From Ziziphus jujuba (lineage: Eukaryota > Streptophyta > Magnoliopsida > Rosales > Rhamnaceae): a stretch of 64,000 nucleotides of DNA. Below the pieces are notes generated by a model. The model made no database searches, had not been told where the DNA came from, and saw nothing but the letters and a program-made list of their open reading frames with translations. The stretch is from positions 20,904,001 to 20,968,000 of the forward strand of contig NC_083379.1 in the NCBI RefSeq assembly GCF_031755915.1, read 5' to 3'. Below, in pieces: positions 35,147-44,678 of this stretch. The position numbers were made by a program, and so were the translations under genes. The stretch's first letter is position 1; each line of letters opens with the position of its first letter.

Positions 35147-38100
35147 ATGGCAGATTCTAGAATAAGAAGAGGGGATCCACCCTTGAGGATCAATGAGGAA
35201 GAGTCCGTAGCATTCCATGGCGATGATCGAGCTACCGGGAGTGGAGACCAAGTGGACATGAGAGCTGTTTTGGAGTCAATACAGAGGGTTAGTGCTCAAG
35301 TTGAGCATGTGAATCAAAGAATGGGAAGACTAGAAGCCTCACAAGGAATGCCAAGTACAAGAAATAGGCAAGAATTCCATGGAGGACGAGGCCGACGACG
35401 AGGAGGTCGCGAGAGACCAAGAGAGGAATTTGATGAGGAGTCATTCGGTGGAGACTTTGAGGAAGGTATGGACGAAACTTTTACTGTCCAAGATAGAGCT
35501 GGCCATGGAAGATATAGGAGGGAAGAAACAGATGACAATCTTAGCAATATCAAGATCAACATCCCACCATTCATGGGAAAAAGTGACCCCGAAGCATATT
35601 TGGAGTGGGAAGAAAAAATGGAGATGATATTTGACCACCATAATTATTCAGAGGCTAAGAAGGTGAAATTGGCAGCAATGGAGTTTGGCCATTATGCACT
35701 CCAATGGTGGACCAATGAGCAAAACACCCGAAGGAGAGTTGGTGATGACTTGATTACTACATGGCGACAAATGAAAGGAGCCATGCGGAAGCGATTCGTA
35801 CCATCACACTATCATAGGTTGCTGCATCAAAGACTTCAATCTTTATCTCAAGGAACTAGGTCGGTGGAGGATTATTACAAAGAGATGGAGATGCTCATGA
35901 TGAGGTTAAACATGAATGAGGATAGAGAAGCAACCATGGAAAGATTTCTTGGTGGTTTGAATCGTGAGATAGCCAACCAACTAGATTTGCAACAATACTT
36001 GAAGTTGGAGGAGATGTTGCATGTTGCCATTAAGCTTGAGCACCAATTCAAGAGGAGGGGTGTAAGATCATGGTTTGGAGGTGTTTCCAACAATGGAAGG
36101 TCCAATTCAAGTGGCTGGAGGAACAATCCCATCTATGAAAGCAAGCTAAAGCCGAAAGTCAAAGAAGAAAGTTCAAACTGGCCAAGGAAGGAGACTAGAA
36201 CCAAATCTGTCCAAGCACCAAAGAATGAGGTAAAATTAGATCCTAAACCTTCTAGAACTCATGATGTTGTGTGTTTTAAGTGCCAGGGAGGAGGACACAT
36301 TGATAGCCAATGCCCGAATAGAAGAATCATGGTGTTAAAGGGCAATGACGAGCTAGAATCGAAAAGTGAAGAAAGTGAGGATGAAGCCAAGCAAGAGGAG
36401 GAGGACTTGGAGGATGAACCCGAAACCTTGCAAGCATCCAATGCTGAATTAAACTTGCTTTCTAGGAGAGTACTTGCTGTATACAAAGATGAGGATGAAA
36501 TTCAAAGAGAGAACATCTTCCACACCCGATGTGAAATTCAAGGTAAGATTTTTAGTATGATTATTGATAGTGGAAGTTGTACAAATGTAATTAGTAACAT
36601 TGTAGTTGATAAATTAGGCTTAATAACTATTAAACATCCAGAACCTTATAGATTACAATGGCTTAATGATGGTGGTGAAATAAAAGTGAATAAACAAGCC
36701 AAAGTAAAATTTAATATAGGTAGATATGAGGATGTAGTTTTATGTGATATTGTACCCATGATTGCTGGACATATACTATTAGGTAGACCATGGCAATTTG
36801 ATAAAGATGCTACTCATTTTGGTCGAGAAAATAGTATTGTTTTCATGTTTAAAGGGAAGAAGGTCAAGCTGGAACCATTATCTCCTAAAGAGGTTTACAA
36901 AGACCAATTACAAATGCAACAAAGGAGAGAAGCCGAAAAGCTTAAGGAAAAAGCAAGTATGGCACCAACGGCTTCACTATCCTTTCAAGAAGGTAAGAAT
37001 GAGGTTGCTGATCAAGGTAAGGTTTCTAAGACTCATATTAAGTGGAAAGATCAAGGAAAAACTGAAAGAGAGGGGAAAGAAAGTGGCAAACCCAAGAGCT
37101 TGGAGAAGGAAGGGAAATCCGAAGGTTTTCGCCAATCCGAGAGAGAAAAAGAAAAAGAAAGAAAAGAAAGGTCAAGCAGCAACTTTTATTTGAGTTTAGG
37201 GGATATTAATATGGTTATTGAGTGTAAGAAACCTTTGCTGGTCATGATTTATAAAGAAAATTATTTTAATGATCAAACTAACTTTGAAGAACTTGAATTG
37301 CCAAGTTCAATGATTTCTCTTTTGAAGGAATTTGGAGATGTCTTCCCAAATGAAATTCCAAGTGGACTACCATCCAATCAAGAGGGAAAAGGTGAGCTTG
37401 CTGTCCAAGGTAAGTATACTCAGGTTGTGTGGAAATATTTTACTAAAACCAAAAGTGAGAAATTTGGTGCAAAAGCCGAGAGTGAGGAAAGTGATATGGC
37501 CGTGAGTGGGAAAGGAAAAAGAAGACAAGAATGGAAAAATATAAATTTTTATCTTAGTTTTGGTGATGTTAATAAAGTAATTATAAATAAGAAATCATTG
37601 CTGACCATGAATTTGAAATATACTTATTTAAAGATGTCTTTATTGCATAGAACTTTATCTGCATTGTTGAGAGCTTTACTTAGTGGCAATTTGAAAATTT
37701 GGAAAATATTGTTTTCTAACCTTAAAAAGTGTAATTTTTACCATAATGAGCATGTATTTCTAGATTTTGTTGTAATAGTGTTTGACCCAGGAGAATTGGT
37801 TTGGTTGCACTTACGAAATGAAGGGTTTCCTAAACAAAGAAAGTCAAAGCTCATGCTGCCTGTGGATGGACTTTTTCAAGTTTTTGAGCCGAATAACAAG
37901 AATGCCTACAAGCTTGATTTACCGGGTGAGTATAACATGAGTGCTACATTTAATGTTGCTGATTTAACTCCTTTTGCTGCAGGTGATAATCTTGATTTGA
38001 GGACAAATCCTTTTCAAGAGGAGGGGAATGATGTGATTCCGCCCGAGCCTGCTCAACCGATAACCCGCTGGGGTGCTGACTCGACACGGATGAATATTAG

Positions 38101-38215
38101 GCCAATCACAAGAGCTCAAATTAAGAGATTTAAGGACAACCTGGGAGTATTTATACAAGGGGTAATCAATCTCAACAGAGCTTGTCCATACTTGAAGATA
38201 CAAAGCCTATTCTAA
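35147..38215 (+). CDS. Gag-protease polyprotein with scrambled pol relic, intact ORF
   Basis: One uninterrupted ORF of 1,022 codons from the MADSRIRRGDPP start, chosen because all family members start there; an in-frame ATG at 35129 adds six. Order: R/G-rich spacer; capsid (FMGKSDPEAYLEWEEKMEMIF, FGHYALQWW, RFLGGLNREIANQ); zinc knuckle CFKC-x4-H-x4-C near 36272; aspartic protease IIDSGSCTNVISN near 36560 with DSG intact; GRPWQFDKD; charged linker present twice (36985-37262 and 37377-37632). Then an integrase-core piece (RTLSALLRALLSGNLKIW, 37648-37702), an RT piece (FSNLKKCNFYHNEHVFLDFVV, 37711-37775) and the integrase C-terminus (DPGELVWLHLRNEGFPKQR to SATFNVADLTPFA). The last 62 residues lie in the 3' LTR and include RPITRAQIKRF, like the CRM-clade CR motif. 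RT, RNase H and integrase catalysis are absent. Confidence 0.93.
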   Translation: MADSRIRRGDPPLRINEEESVAFHGDDRATGSGDQVDMRAVLESIQRVSAQVEHVNQRMGRLEASQGMPSTRNRQEFHGGRGRRRGGRERPREEFDEESFGGDFEEGMDETFTVQDRAGHGRYRREETDDNLSNIKINIPPFMGKSDPEAYLEWEEKMEMIFDHHNYSEAKKVKLAAMEFGHYALQWWTNEQNTRRRVGDDLITTWRQMKGAMRKRFVPSHYHRLLHQRLQSLSQGTRSVEDYYKEMEMLMMRLNMNEDREATMERFLGGLNREIANQLDLQQYLKLEEMLHVAIKLEHQFKRRGVRSWFGGVSNNGRSNSSGWRNNPIYESKLKPKVKEESSNWPRKETRTKSVQAPKNEVKLDPKPSRTHDVVCFKCQGGGHIDSQCPNRRIMVLKGNDELESKSEESEDEAKQEEEDLEDEPETLQASNAELNLLSRRVLAVYKDEDEIQRENIFHTRCEIQGKIFSMIIDSGSCTNVISNIVVDKLGLITIKHPEPYRLQWLNDGGEIKVNKQAKVKFNIGRYEDVVLCDIVPMIAGHILLGRPWQFDKDATHFGRENSIVFMFKGKKVKLEPLSPKEVYKDQLQMQQRREAEKLKEKASMAPTASLSFQEGKNEVADQGKVSKTHIKWKDQGKTEREGKESGKPKSLEKEGKSEGFRQSEREKEKERKERSSSNFYLSLGDINMVIECKKPLLVMIYKENYFNDQTNFEELELPSSMISLLKEFGDVFPNEIPSGLPSNQEGKGELAVQGKYTQVVWKYFTKTKSEKFGAKAESEESDMAVSGKGKRRQEWKNINFYLSFGDVNKVIINKKSLLTMNLKYTYLKMSLLHRTLSALLRALLSGNLKIWKILFSNLKKCNFYHNEHVFLDFVVIVFDPGELVWLHLRNEGFPKQRKSKLMLPVDGLFQVFEPNNKNAYKLDLPGEYNMSATFNVADLTPFAAGDNLDLRTNPFQEEGNDVIPPEPAQPITRWGADSTRMNIRPITRAQIKRFKDNLGVFIQGVINLNRACPYLKIQSLF
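38016..38028 (+). other. Polypurine tract of element C
   Basis: AAGAGGAGGGGAA directly before the 3' LTR, embedded in the coding frame (QEEGN). Confidence 0.9.
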
Positions 38216-39174
38216 GCATCCAAGTGGTGGAAGCCGATACGGACCCGGGTGACGGTTTTGGTACATTTTTGGAGTCCGGGAAGCATGAAATGGTTCCAAT
38301 GCTTTATGGGTTCAATACATATGCCTAAGAGGTCATAGAATCAATTTAAAGCAGCCTCAAATGCAATCAAAAAGGGCTTGTATGGACAGCTTCAACAATT
38401 TGGCCGAATTTGCTGTATTGCTTGCTGGCTTTACTGTATTTTACTGTATTAGCCTTTTCTTATTTTTTCAAGCATGGGCAACGTGTGGTACTTCATATTC
38501 AGCTTATTTGGCATCCTACAAAGCATCTAGAAGCTGATTTGGAGCTCAAAGAGGTCAAAGATTGGTCAAAGTCAAATTAGTCAAAAAAGCTAGTATTATA
38601 GTTTCCTAATTTTATTCTACTTCTTGTTTTAGGAAACTACCATTACTTTTTAGTTTTTATTTATTTATTTTCTGGACAAATAAGTTTAGGAAAGTTATTA
38701 TTTTATTATTTTCATTGTAAATTAATTAATTCCTAATTCAGAATAAAGGAATTAATTAATCAAATTTAGTTTAGGAAACTTAGTTTAGAACATATTAGAA
38801 TTCGGTCAAGTTTCCTAATTCCTATAGGAGTCCGGTTTTCAATAATTTTTTAAGGGTTTATTTTGTTTCTTTCAAGCCTATTTAAAGGCTTATTTTTCAA
38901 TAATAAAAAAACTTTGATTTGATTAAGAAAATACTTGTGAGATTAATTATCTCTTTGTTCTTTGAGAACACCTAAAACACCATTAGAGAATTGGTTGTTT
39001 TAGCTTGACTTATCAATAGGTTTTCCATCCCCTATTGTGGCGTCTACATTATACCAAGGTTTCTAACCACAGGTTGGTTAGGGGTTGAGGTCAATTCCAT
39101 TAGAACTTGAACTTAATTAAGATCCGGGCTAATATAATACGGGTTTAGGAGCAGGTCGTCCTAGGTTCGTATCA
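38029..39174 (+). repeat. 3' LTR of element C
   Basis: Almost identical to 32839-33985. It contains the end of the polyprotein ORF (stop at 38213-38215), so LTR sequence is also coding sequence. Confidence 0.95.
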
Positions 39175-39179
39175 CTTTC

Positions 39180-40751
39180 AGCCTAAGTAACTAGGTCTCG
39201 AGTTTTGCTTATTATCATGTCTAACAATGCCATGCTTCTCTAACGCAAACTAGTAGACTTTAATGATTAGTGCTTCTAATCTTTTTTTTTTTTGGTAATT
39301 TCAATAAATTTTATATACCTGTCTCCAACAATAAAGAAATGAAAAATTAAATATCATGATATTTTTTCCCCCAGAAATACATTTTTGTGAATAAAAAAGT
39401 CATACCTTTGCCAATAAAATGACTGATGTTTTCCTAACAATTAAACCTTTGCAAGAAAATTTTGCTAATTTCATTGGCAATTGATGCCTTTGTTGAAGAA
39501 ATCTCAAAAGTCATAGATAAAAGTTGGATTAAGTCATAGATATATATTATATATATATATTGGATTAAGTACGTTTTCCTAATGGTAAAAAATTAATTGA
39601 CCTTAAGATCGAAACTGATGTATGTATGCTTGTTTTTATTTAATATATATTGAAAAAATGAAGTTGAAATAATATTACTAATGATTATAACATTGTATAT
39701 GTATATAGGTAGATAGAATAGCAATACCAACTATAAGGTTTTAATGAACGATGCATCTAATTCATTTTTTAACTTTTCGTAATGTCAATAAATTTTATAT
39801 ACATGTCTCAAACAACAAAGAAATGAAAAAAATCAAATATCATGGGATTTTTTCCCACAGAAATACAATTTTGTGAATAAAAAAGCCATACTTTTGCCAA
39901 TCAAATGACTAATTTTCTCCTCAAGTAAAACATTTAAAATAAAAAACCACTCATTTTGTTGGCAAAGGGTGCCTTTGTTAAGGAAATCTCAAAATTCGTG
40001 GGCAAAATTTTATTATATATAAAAAGCCATACTTTTGCCAATCAAATCGCTAATTTTCTCCTTAAAAGTAAAGCCTTTACAAGAAAAAACCACTAATTTC
40101 ATTGGCAATGGGTGCCTTTGCCGAGGAAATCTCAAAATTCATGGGCAACAGTTTATTATATATATGTACTAGATTAAGTAAGTTTCCGTCAAGGTAAAAA
40201 ATTAGTTATACCTTATGATTGAAACTGAGATAGAATAGTGATACCAACTACCAAGCTTTCATAATCAATGCATTTATTTTTTTTTTCTTTTCATAATGTC
40301 AATGAATTTAATATACATGTCTAAAATAACAAAAAACTGGAAAAATTAAGTATCTTGGGATTTGTTTCCCATAAAAATACATTTTGTGAATAAAAACTCC
40401 ATACCTTTGACAACCAAATGATTAATTTTGTCTCCAAAAGTTAAACCGTTATCGAAGAATTTTGTTAGTAATGTTAGACAATAGTTATAGTCGTCAATAA
40501 AAGATTTAACTTTTGCCCCATAAATGTTAATTTCAATTGTAAAAAACAATAATTCCTCATCGTCATTAAAAAATTATCCTTTACCTTGGAAATTTTATTT
40601 TCATCATTAAAGGTAAAACATTTGTTGGCAATTTTTATGTTTTGTTACAAAAAGTTAATCGGTGCCGACAAAATAGTTTTAGTTTCTAAAAGTATTTTTT
40701 GTCGAGGAGCTGATAAAAGTTTCATTAATAAAGGTTCATTTTCTTGTAGTG
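39180..40751 (+). mobile_element. CACTA transposon right end with subterminal repeats
   Basis: Ends at 40751 with TTTTCTTGTAGTG, the reverse complement of the standard CACTACAAGAAAA terminus. Inside are diverged direct repeats: the word AAA(A/G)(A/C)ACATTTTGTGAATAAAAA, then CATAC(C/T)TTTG(C/A)CAA, recurs near 39380, 39865 and 40380, with a partial extra copy at 40020. Repeats carrying TTGCC and GCCGA words are typical of CACTA subterminal regions. Tekay-like RT sequence begins at the next base. The other terminus was not found; element C is inserted at the left edge. Confidence 0.7.
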
Positions 40752-41566
40752 ATAGAGTGGGTTTCCTTAGATGTGTCAATTTTGCTTATAGCATCTATGC
40801 AGATCCTTAAAAGGTGGAAGCAATGTTCAATTGAAAGTAGCCTACTATAGTAACTGAGGTGTGGAGTTTATGAGTTTAGTAGGGTATTATGACAGGTGTA
40901 TTGAGGGGCTCTTTAAGATAGCAAGACCATTTCATTATTTGATCAAGAAAGCAGCTAAGTTGGTATAGACTTAACAATATGAGCATAATTTCCAAGAATT
41001 AAGGGGAAAAAAAAAGTTAACTTGTACGGAGCTACATTTCAAATCTAGACCCGACCATAAAAGCCTTAAGTATATGTTTACATAGAAGTTGAACTTAAGG
41101 CAAAGGAGATGGATAGAGCTACTCAACGATTATGATTGCAACATTAAGTACCATTCCAATAGGGCAAATATAGTAATTGATGCATTGAGTAGAAAGGCTA
41201 CAAGTTCATTGGCATACATGTAAACGGTACAAATTCCTTTGATGGTAAAGTTATGGAAGTTATGAGTTTTATTAAAGATGGATCTACAGGGTGTTGTTTT
41301 AGCTAGTTTTTGAATTCAACCTATACTTTTTGATCGAGTTTATGATGCCAACTTCATGATTTCCTTCTGATGAAATTGAGAGGCCTGGTTGTAAAGGGTT
41401 TGAGTACAACTTTCACAGTTAGCGATGGTGCAGCTTTGGTTATGGCTACTAAATTTTGTGTTCTTGCAAATGAAGGACTTGAGAGGAAATTTCTTTATAA
41501 GGCTCACAGCTCAGTGTATGTATCCAGGTAGTATCAAGATGTATGGTGCTTTATGAGGGTACTATT
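40752..41566 (+). pseudogene. Tekay-like gypsy pol relic (RT end, RNase H, integrase start)
   Basis: Immediately after the CACTA end the translation resembles RT (DP-KVEA, LGYYDRCIEGLFKIARPFHYL), then RNase H (about 41048-41215: [42 protein letters not shown]) and the integrase zinc finger region (KFCVLANEGLERKFLYKAHSSVY). Many stops and shifts. Tekay/Del lineage by motif resemblance. It is interrupted at 41566 by element D and resumes at 49711 with YYWWQRMK. It is the oldest layer of this part of the window. Confidence 0.8.
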
Positions 41567-42702
41567 TGATACGAACCTAGGACGACCTGCTCCTAAACCC
41601 GTATTATATTAGCCCAGATCTTTAATTAAGTTCAAGTTCTAATGGAATGAACCTCAACCCTAACCAACCTGTGGTTAGAAACCTTGGTATAATGTAGACG
41701 CCACAATAGGGGATGGAAAACCTATTGATAAGTCAAGCTAAAACAACTAATTCTCTAATGGTGTCTTAGGTGTTCTCAAAGAACAAAGAGATAATTAATC
41801 TCACAAGTATTTTCTCAATCAAATCAAAGTTGTTTTCTTATTGATAACTAAGCCTTTAAATAGGCTACAAAGCCATGAAATAAAACCCTAGAACATAAAG
41901 AAAACCAGCCACCACACATAAAGAAACCTAGTTGGCTGAAACTATACTTCCTTTCCTAATCTAAGTTTGATTAATTAATTCCTTTATATTAAATTAGGAA
42001 TTAATTAATTTACAATGGAAAAAATAAAATAAAAACCTTCCTAAAGTTATTTTTCCAGAAAATAAATAAATAAAAGCCAAAAAGTAATGGTAGTTTCCTA
42101 AAACAAAAAGTAAAAACAAATTAGGAAACTAAAAATGCTAGCCTTTTTGATCAAGTTGACTTTGATCAATCTTTGACCTCTTTGAGCTTCAAATCAGCTT
42201 CTAGATGATTTGTAGGATGCCAAATAAGCTGAATATGAAGTCCCACACGCTGCCCATGCTTGGAAAAATAAGAAAAGGCTAATACAGTAAAATACAGTAA
42301 AGTCAGCAAGCAATACAGCAAATTCGGCCAAATTCTTGATGTTGTCCGTACAAGCCCTTTTTGATTGCATTTGAGGCTGATTTAACTTGATTCCATGACC
42401 TCTTAGGCATATGTATTGAACCCATAAAGCATTGGAACCATTTCATACTTCCCGGACTCCAAAAATGTACCAAAACCGTCACCCGGGTTCATATCAGCTT
42501 CCACCACTTGAATGCTTCGAATAGGCTTTGTATCTTCAAGTATGGACAAGCTCTGTTGAGATTGATTACCCTCTGTATAAATACTCCCAGGTTGCCCTTA
42601 AATCTCTTAATTTGAGCTCTTGTGATTGGCCTAGTCTTCATCCGTATCGAGTCAGCACCCCAGCGGGTTATCGGTGGAGCGGGCTTGGGCGGAATCACAT
42701 CA
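41567..42702 (-). repeat. 3' LTR of element D
   Basis: In sense TGATGTGATTCC to CGTATCA. The polypurine tract (plus-strand TTCCCCTCCTCTT) lies next to it at 42703-42715. The CR-like coding segment RPITRAQIKRFKGNLGVFIQ is open at 42560-42700. Confidence 0.93.
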
Positions 42703-42766
42703 TTCCCCTCCTCTTGAAAAGGATTTGTCCTCAAATCAAGATCATCACCTGCAGCAAAAGGAGTTA

Positions 42767-44154
42767 AGAGGTTTTGGGTTGAAGATGGCCTTCTCTACAC
42801 AAAGGGGCATCGCATCTATGTACCAAGGTGGGGCAACATAAGGAAAAATTTGATCAAAGAATGCCATGACACCAAATGGGCTGGCCACCCGGGGCAAAAG
42901 CGTACGAGAGCTTTGTTGGAGACGAACTATTATTGGCCACAAATGCGGGATGACATCGAGATGTATGTGAAGACCTGCCTTGTTTGTCAACAAGACAAGG
43001 TGGAGCAACGACAACCCGCAGGTTTATTGGAGCCACTACCAACTCCGGAGAGACCATGGGAGAGCATCTCCATGGACTTCATCATTGGCTTACCCAAGTC
43101 CGAGGGATGTAGCACTATAATCGTAGTGGTTGATCGATTTTCTAAGTATGCTACATTCATTGCCGCGACAAAGGAGTGTCCAGCTGAGGAGACGGCACGG
43201 CTATTTTTCAAGCACGTGGTGAAGTATTGGGGACTCCCAAGATCAATTATAAGTGATCGAGACTCAAGGTTCACCGGAAGGTTTTGGACGGAGTTATTTA
43301 AGCTCATGGGCTCGGAGTTGCATTTCTCTACAAGCTTTCATCCACAAACCGATGGGCAAACCGAGCGAGCTAATGCGCTATTAGAGCTATATCTACGGCA
43401 CTTTGTGAGTGCCAATCAACATGATTGGGCAAAGCTGCTAGATGTTGCCCAATTCTCCTACAACTTGCAAAGGAGCGAGTCCACCAATCGAAGTCCATTC
43501 GAGTTAGCCACGGGGCAACAACCACTCACTCCACAAACACTTGTTACCAAGTATGGAGGAAGGAGTCCTGCCGCATTCAAGATTGCCAAAGGTTGGCATG
43601 AACAAGTGGACTTAGCAAGGTCGTACCTTCATAAGGCCACCAAGAAAATGAAGAAGTGGGCGGACACCAAAAGAAGGCACGTGGAGTATCAAGTGGGAGA
43701 CTTGGTGTTCATCAAAATCCTTTCATCCCAACACAAGTCTACCCGAGGACTACACAAAGGCCTTGTTCGCCGATACGAGGGACCGTTTCCAATCGTCAAG
43801 AAGGTGGGCAAGGTATCTTATAAGGTGGAGTTACCTCCTACACTCAAACTTCACCCGGTCTTCCATGTAAGTTGCTTAAAGCCATACTACAAGGATGAAG
43901 AAGACCAAACAAGAGGGGAGTCCAAGCGAGCACCAATAGGGGTCTACAACACTTATGACAAGGATGTGGAGAGCATCTTAGCTGATCGAGTAGTTCGTGG
44001 AAGGGATAACCATCCGAGTCATGAGTACTTGGTGAAATGGAAGGGACTTCCCGATAGCGAAGCAAGTTGGGAACCTGCTATCGCGCTTTGGCAATTTGAA
44101 GATCATATCAAGAGGTTCCATGAAGCAAGCTCGACGAGGACGTCGACGGCATAG
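42767..44154 (+). CDS. Chromodomain integrase of a Galadriel-like chromovirus (5'-truncated pol)
   Basis: Open frame from the truncation point at 42767 (first ATG 42850, 434 codons) to TAG at 44152-44154. It starts in the RNase H-integrase spacer (RFWVEDGLLYTKGHRIYVP), then the HHCC zinc finger (HDTKWAGHPG...CLVCQQDK), DDE core (SMDFIIGLP, IISDRDSRF, TDGQTERANALLELYL), C-terminal GPY/F-type domain (GDLVFIKI, RRYEGPFPIVKKVG) and a chromodomain (VVRGRDNHPSHEYLVKWKG, SEASWEP) near 43970-44130. Words such as DVAQFSYNLQRS and ELATGQQPLTP fit the Galadriel lineage. All catalytic residues are present and there is no stop, in contrast to its decayed neighbours. Gag, protease, RT and the 5' LTR are missing, so it is a fragment. 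Confidence 0.93.
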
Positions 44155-44678
44155 GTGGGGGAGAATGTCACGGTTGAAGCATTTCATCAAACACTTGGTG
44201 AGCATTCTCTCCATTTTGGGCCTTATAATCCACTTTGGGCCTATTTTGGGCCTTACAATGGGCCAAGCACCTAGAGTAGTGTAGAATTCTCTAGAACCTT
44301 GTGGAGAACTCTAGGTCAAGCCATGTACATATCCATTCTAGATGCTTCTTTAGATATTTTATGTAAAGGAGGTGGGAAGGATCTAGACACCCATTCTCCA
44401 CCGTAGGATTAAAGCAATTATAGCCGTAGGATTAGACTTTGTGTGCCTATAAATAGGTGGAGGCCTCATTTGGCTAAACCATCCAAGAATCCAAGCATCC
44501 AAGGATTCAAGAATCCAAGCTACTCTTGTAAAGCTCTCTTTTAAGCAATATACTTTCATTCTCCCAAACTCTCTTTGTGCTCTAGCTTTCTTTGCTTAAC
44601 TCTCTCTTTTTGTGAGCAAAAGGCTTACTTAGTTGCAACAAAGGGTCAGAATAGCAACTAAGGCCGCACGGCTTGACA
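44155..44678 (+). repeat. 3' LTR of the Galadriel-like fragment with polypurine tract
   Basis: Polypurine tract AGGTGGGGGAGAA at 44154-44166, LTR start TGTCACGGTTG at 44167, LTR end CTTGACA at 44678 (512 bp). A TATA box TATAAATA lies at 44448-44455. After it the CRM-like sequence resumes as TTAAATGCAGC. The left junction at 42767 has lost about nine bases of D relative to C, so the 5' part was removed by a deletion after insertion. Confidence 0.8.

Larger units (their letters stand above)
32839..39174 (+). mobile_element. CRM-like non-autonomous element C, very young
   Basis: Complete 6.3-kb element with LTRs of 1,147 and 1,146 bp, target duplication CTTTC (32834-32838 and 39175-39179), primer site, poly-A-rich leader, one long ORF and a polypurine tract. 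By eye the LTRs differ by six substitutions and one single-base indel (about 99.5% identity), so insertion is very recent. It lacks most of RT and RNase H and most of integrase; see the CDS. The left flank (32771-32838) is too short to classify, though it has a KLDGTNYQ-like stretch; the right flank is a CACTA end. Confidence 0.97.

Noticed and set aside
35314..36486. Several antisense frames opposite the C Gag region
   Set aside because: Shadows of a strongly coding sense strand; serine/proline-rich with no domain.
42528..42767. Frames opposite the CR-like segment in the LTRs (also 37964-38203, 49536-49730, 51936-52373 and 56435-56773)
   Set aside because: They recur only because the sense strand is conserved; they have no independent start or homology.
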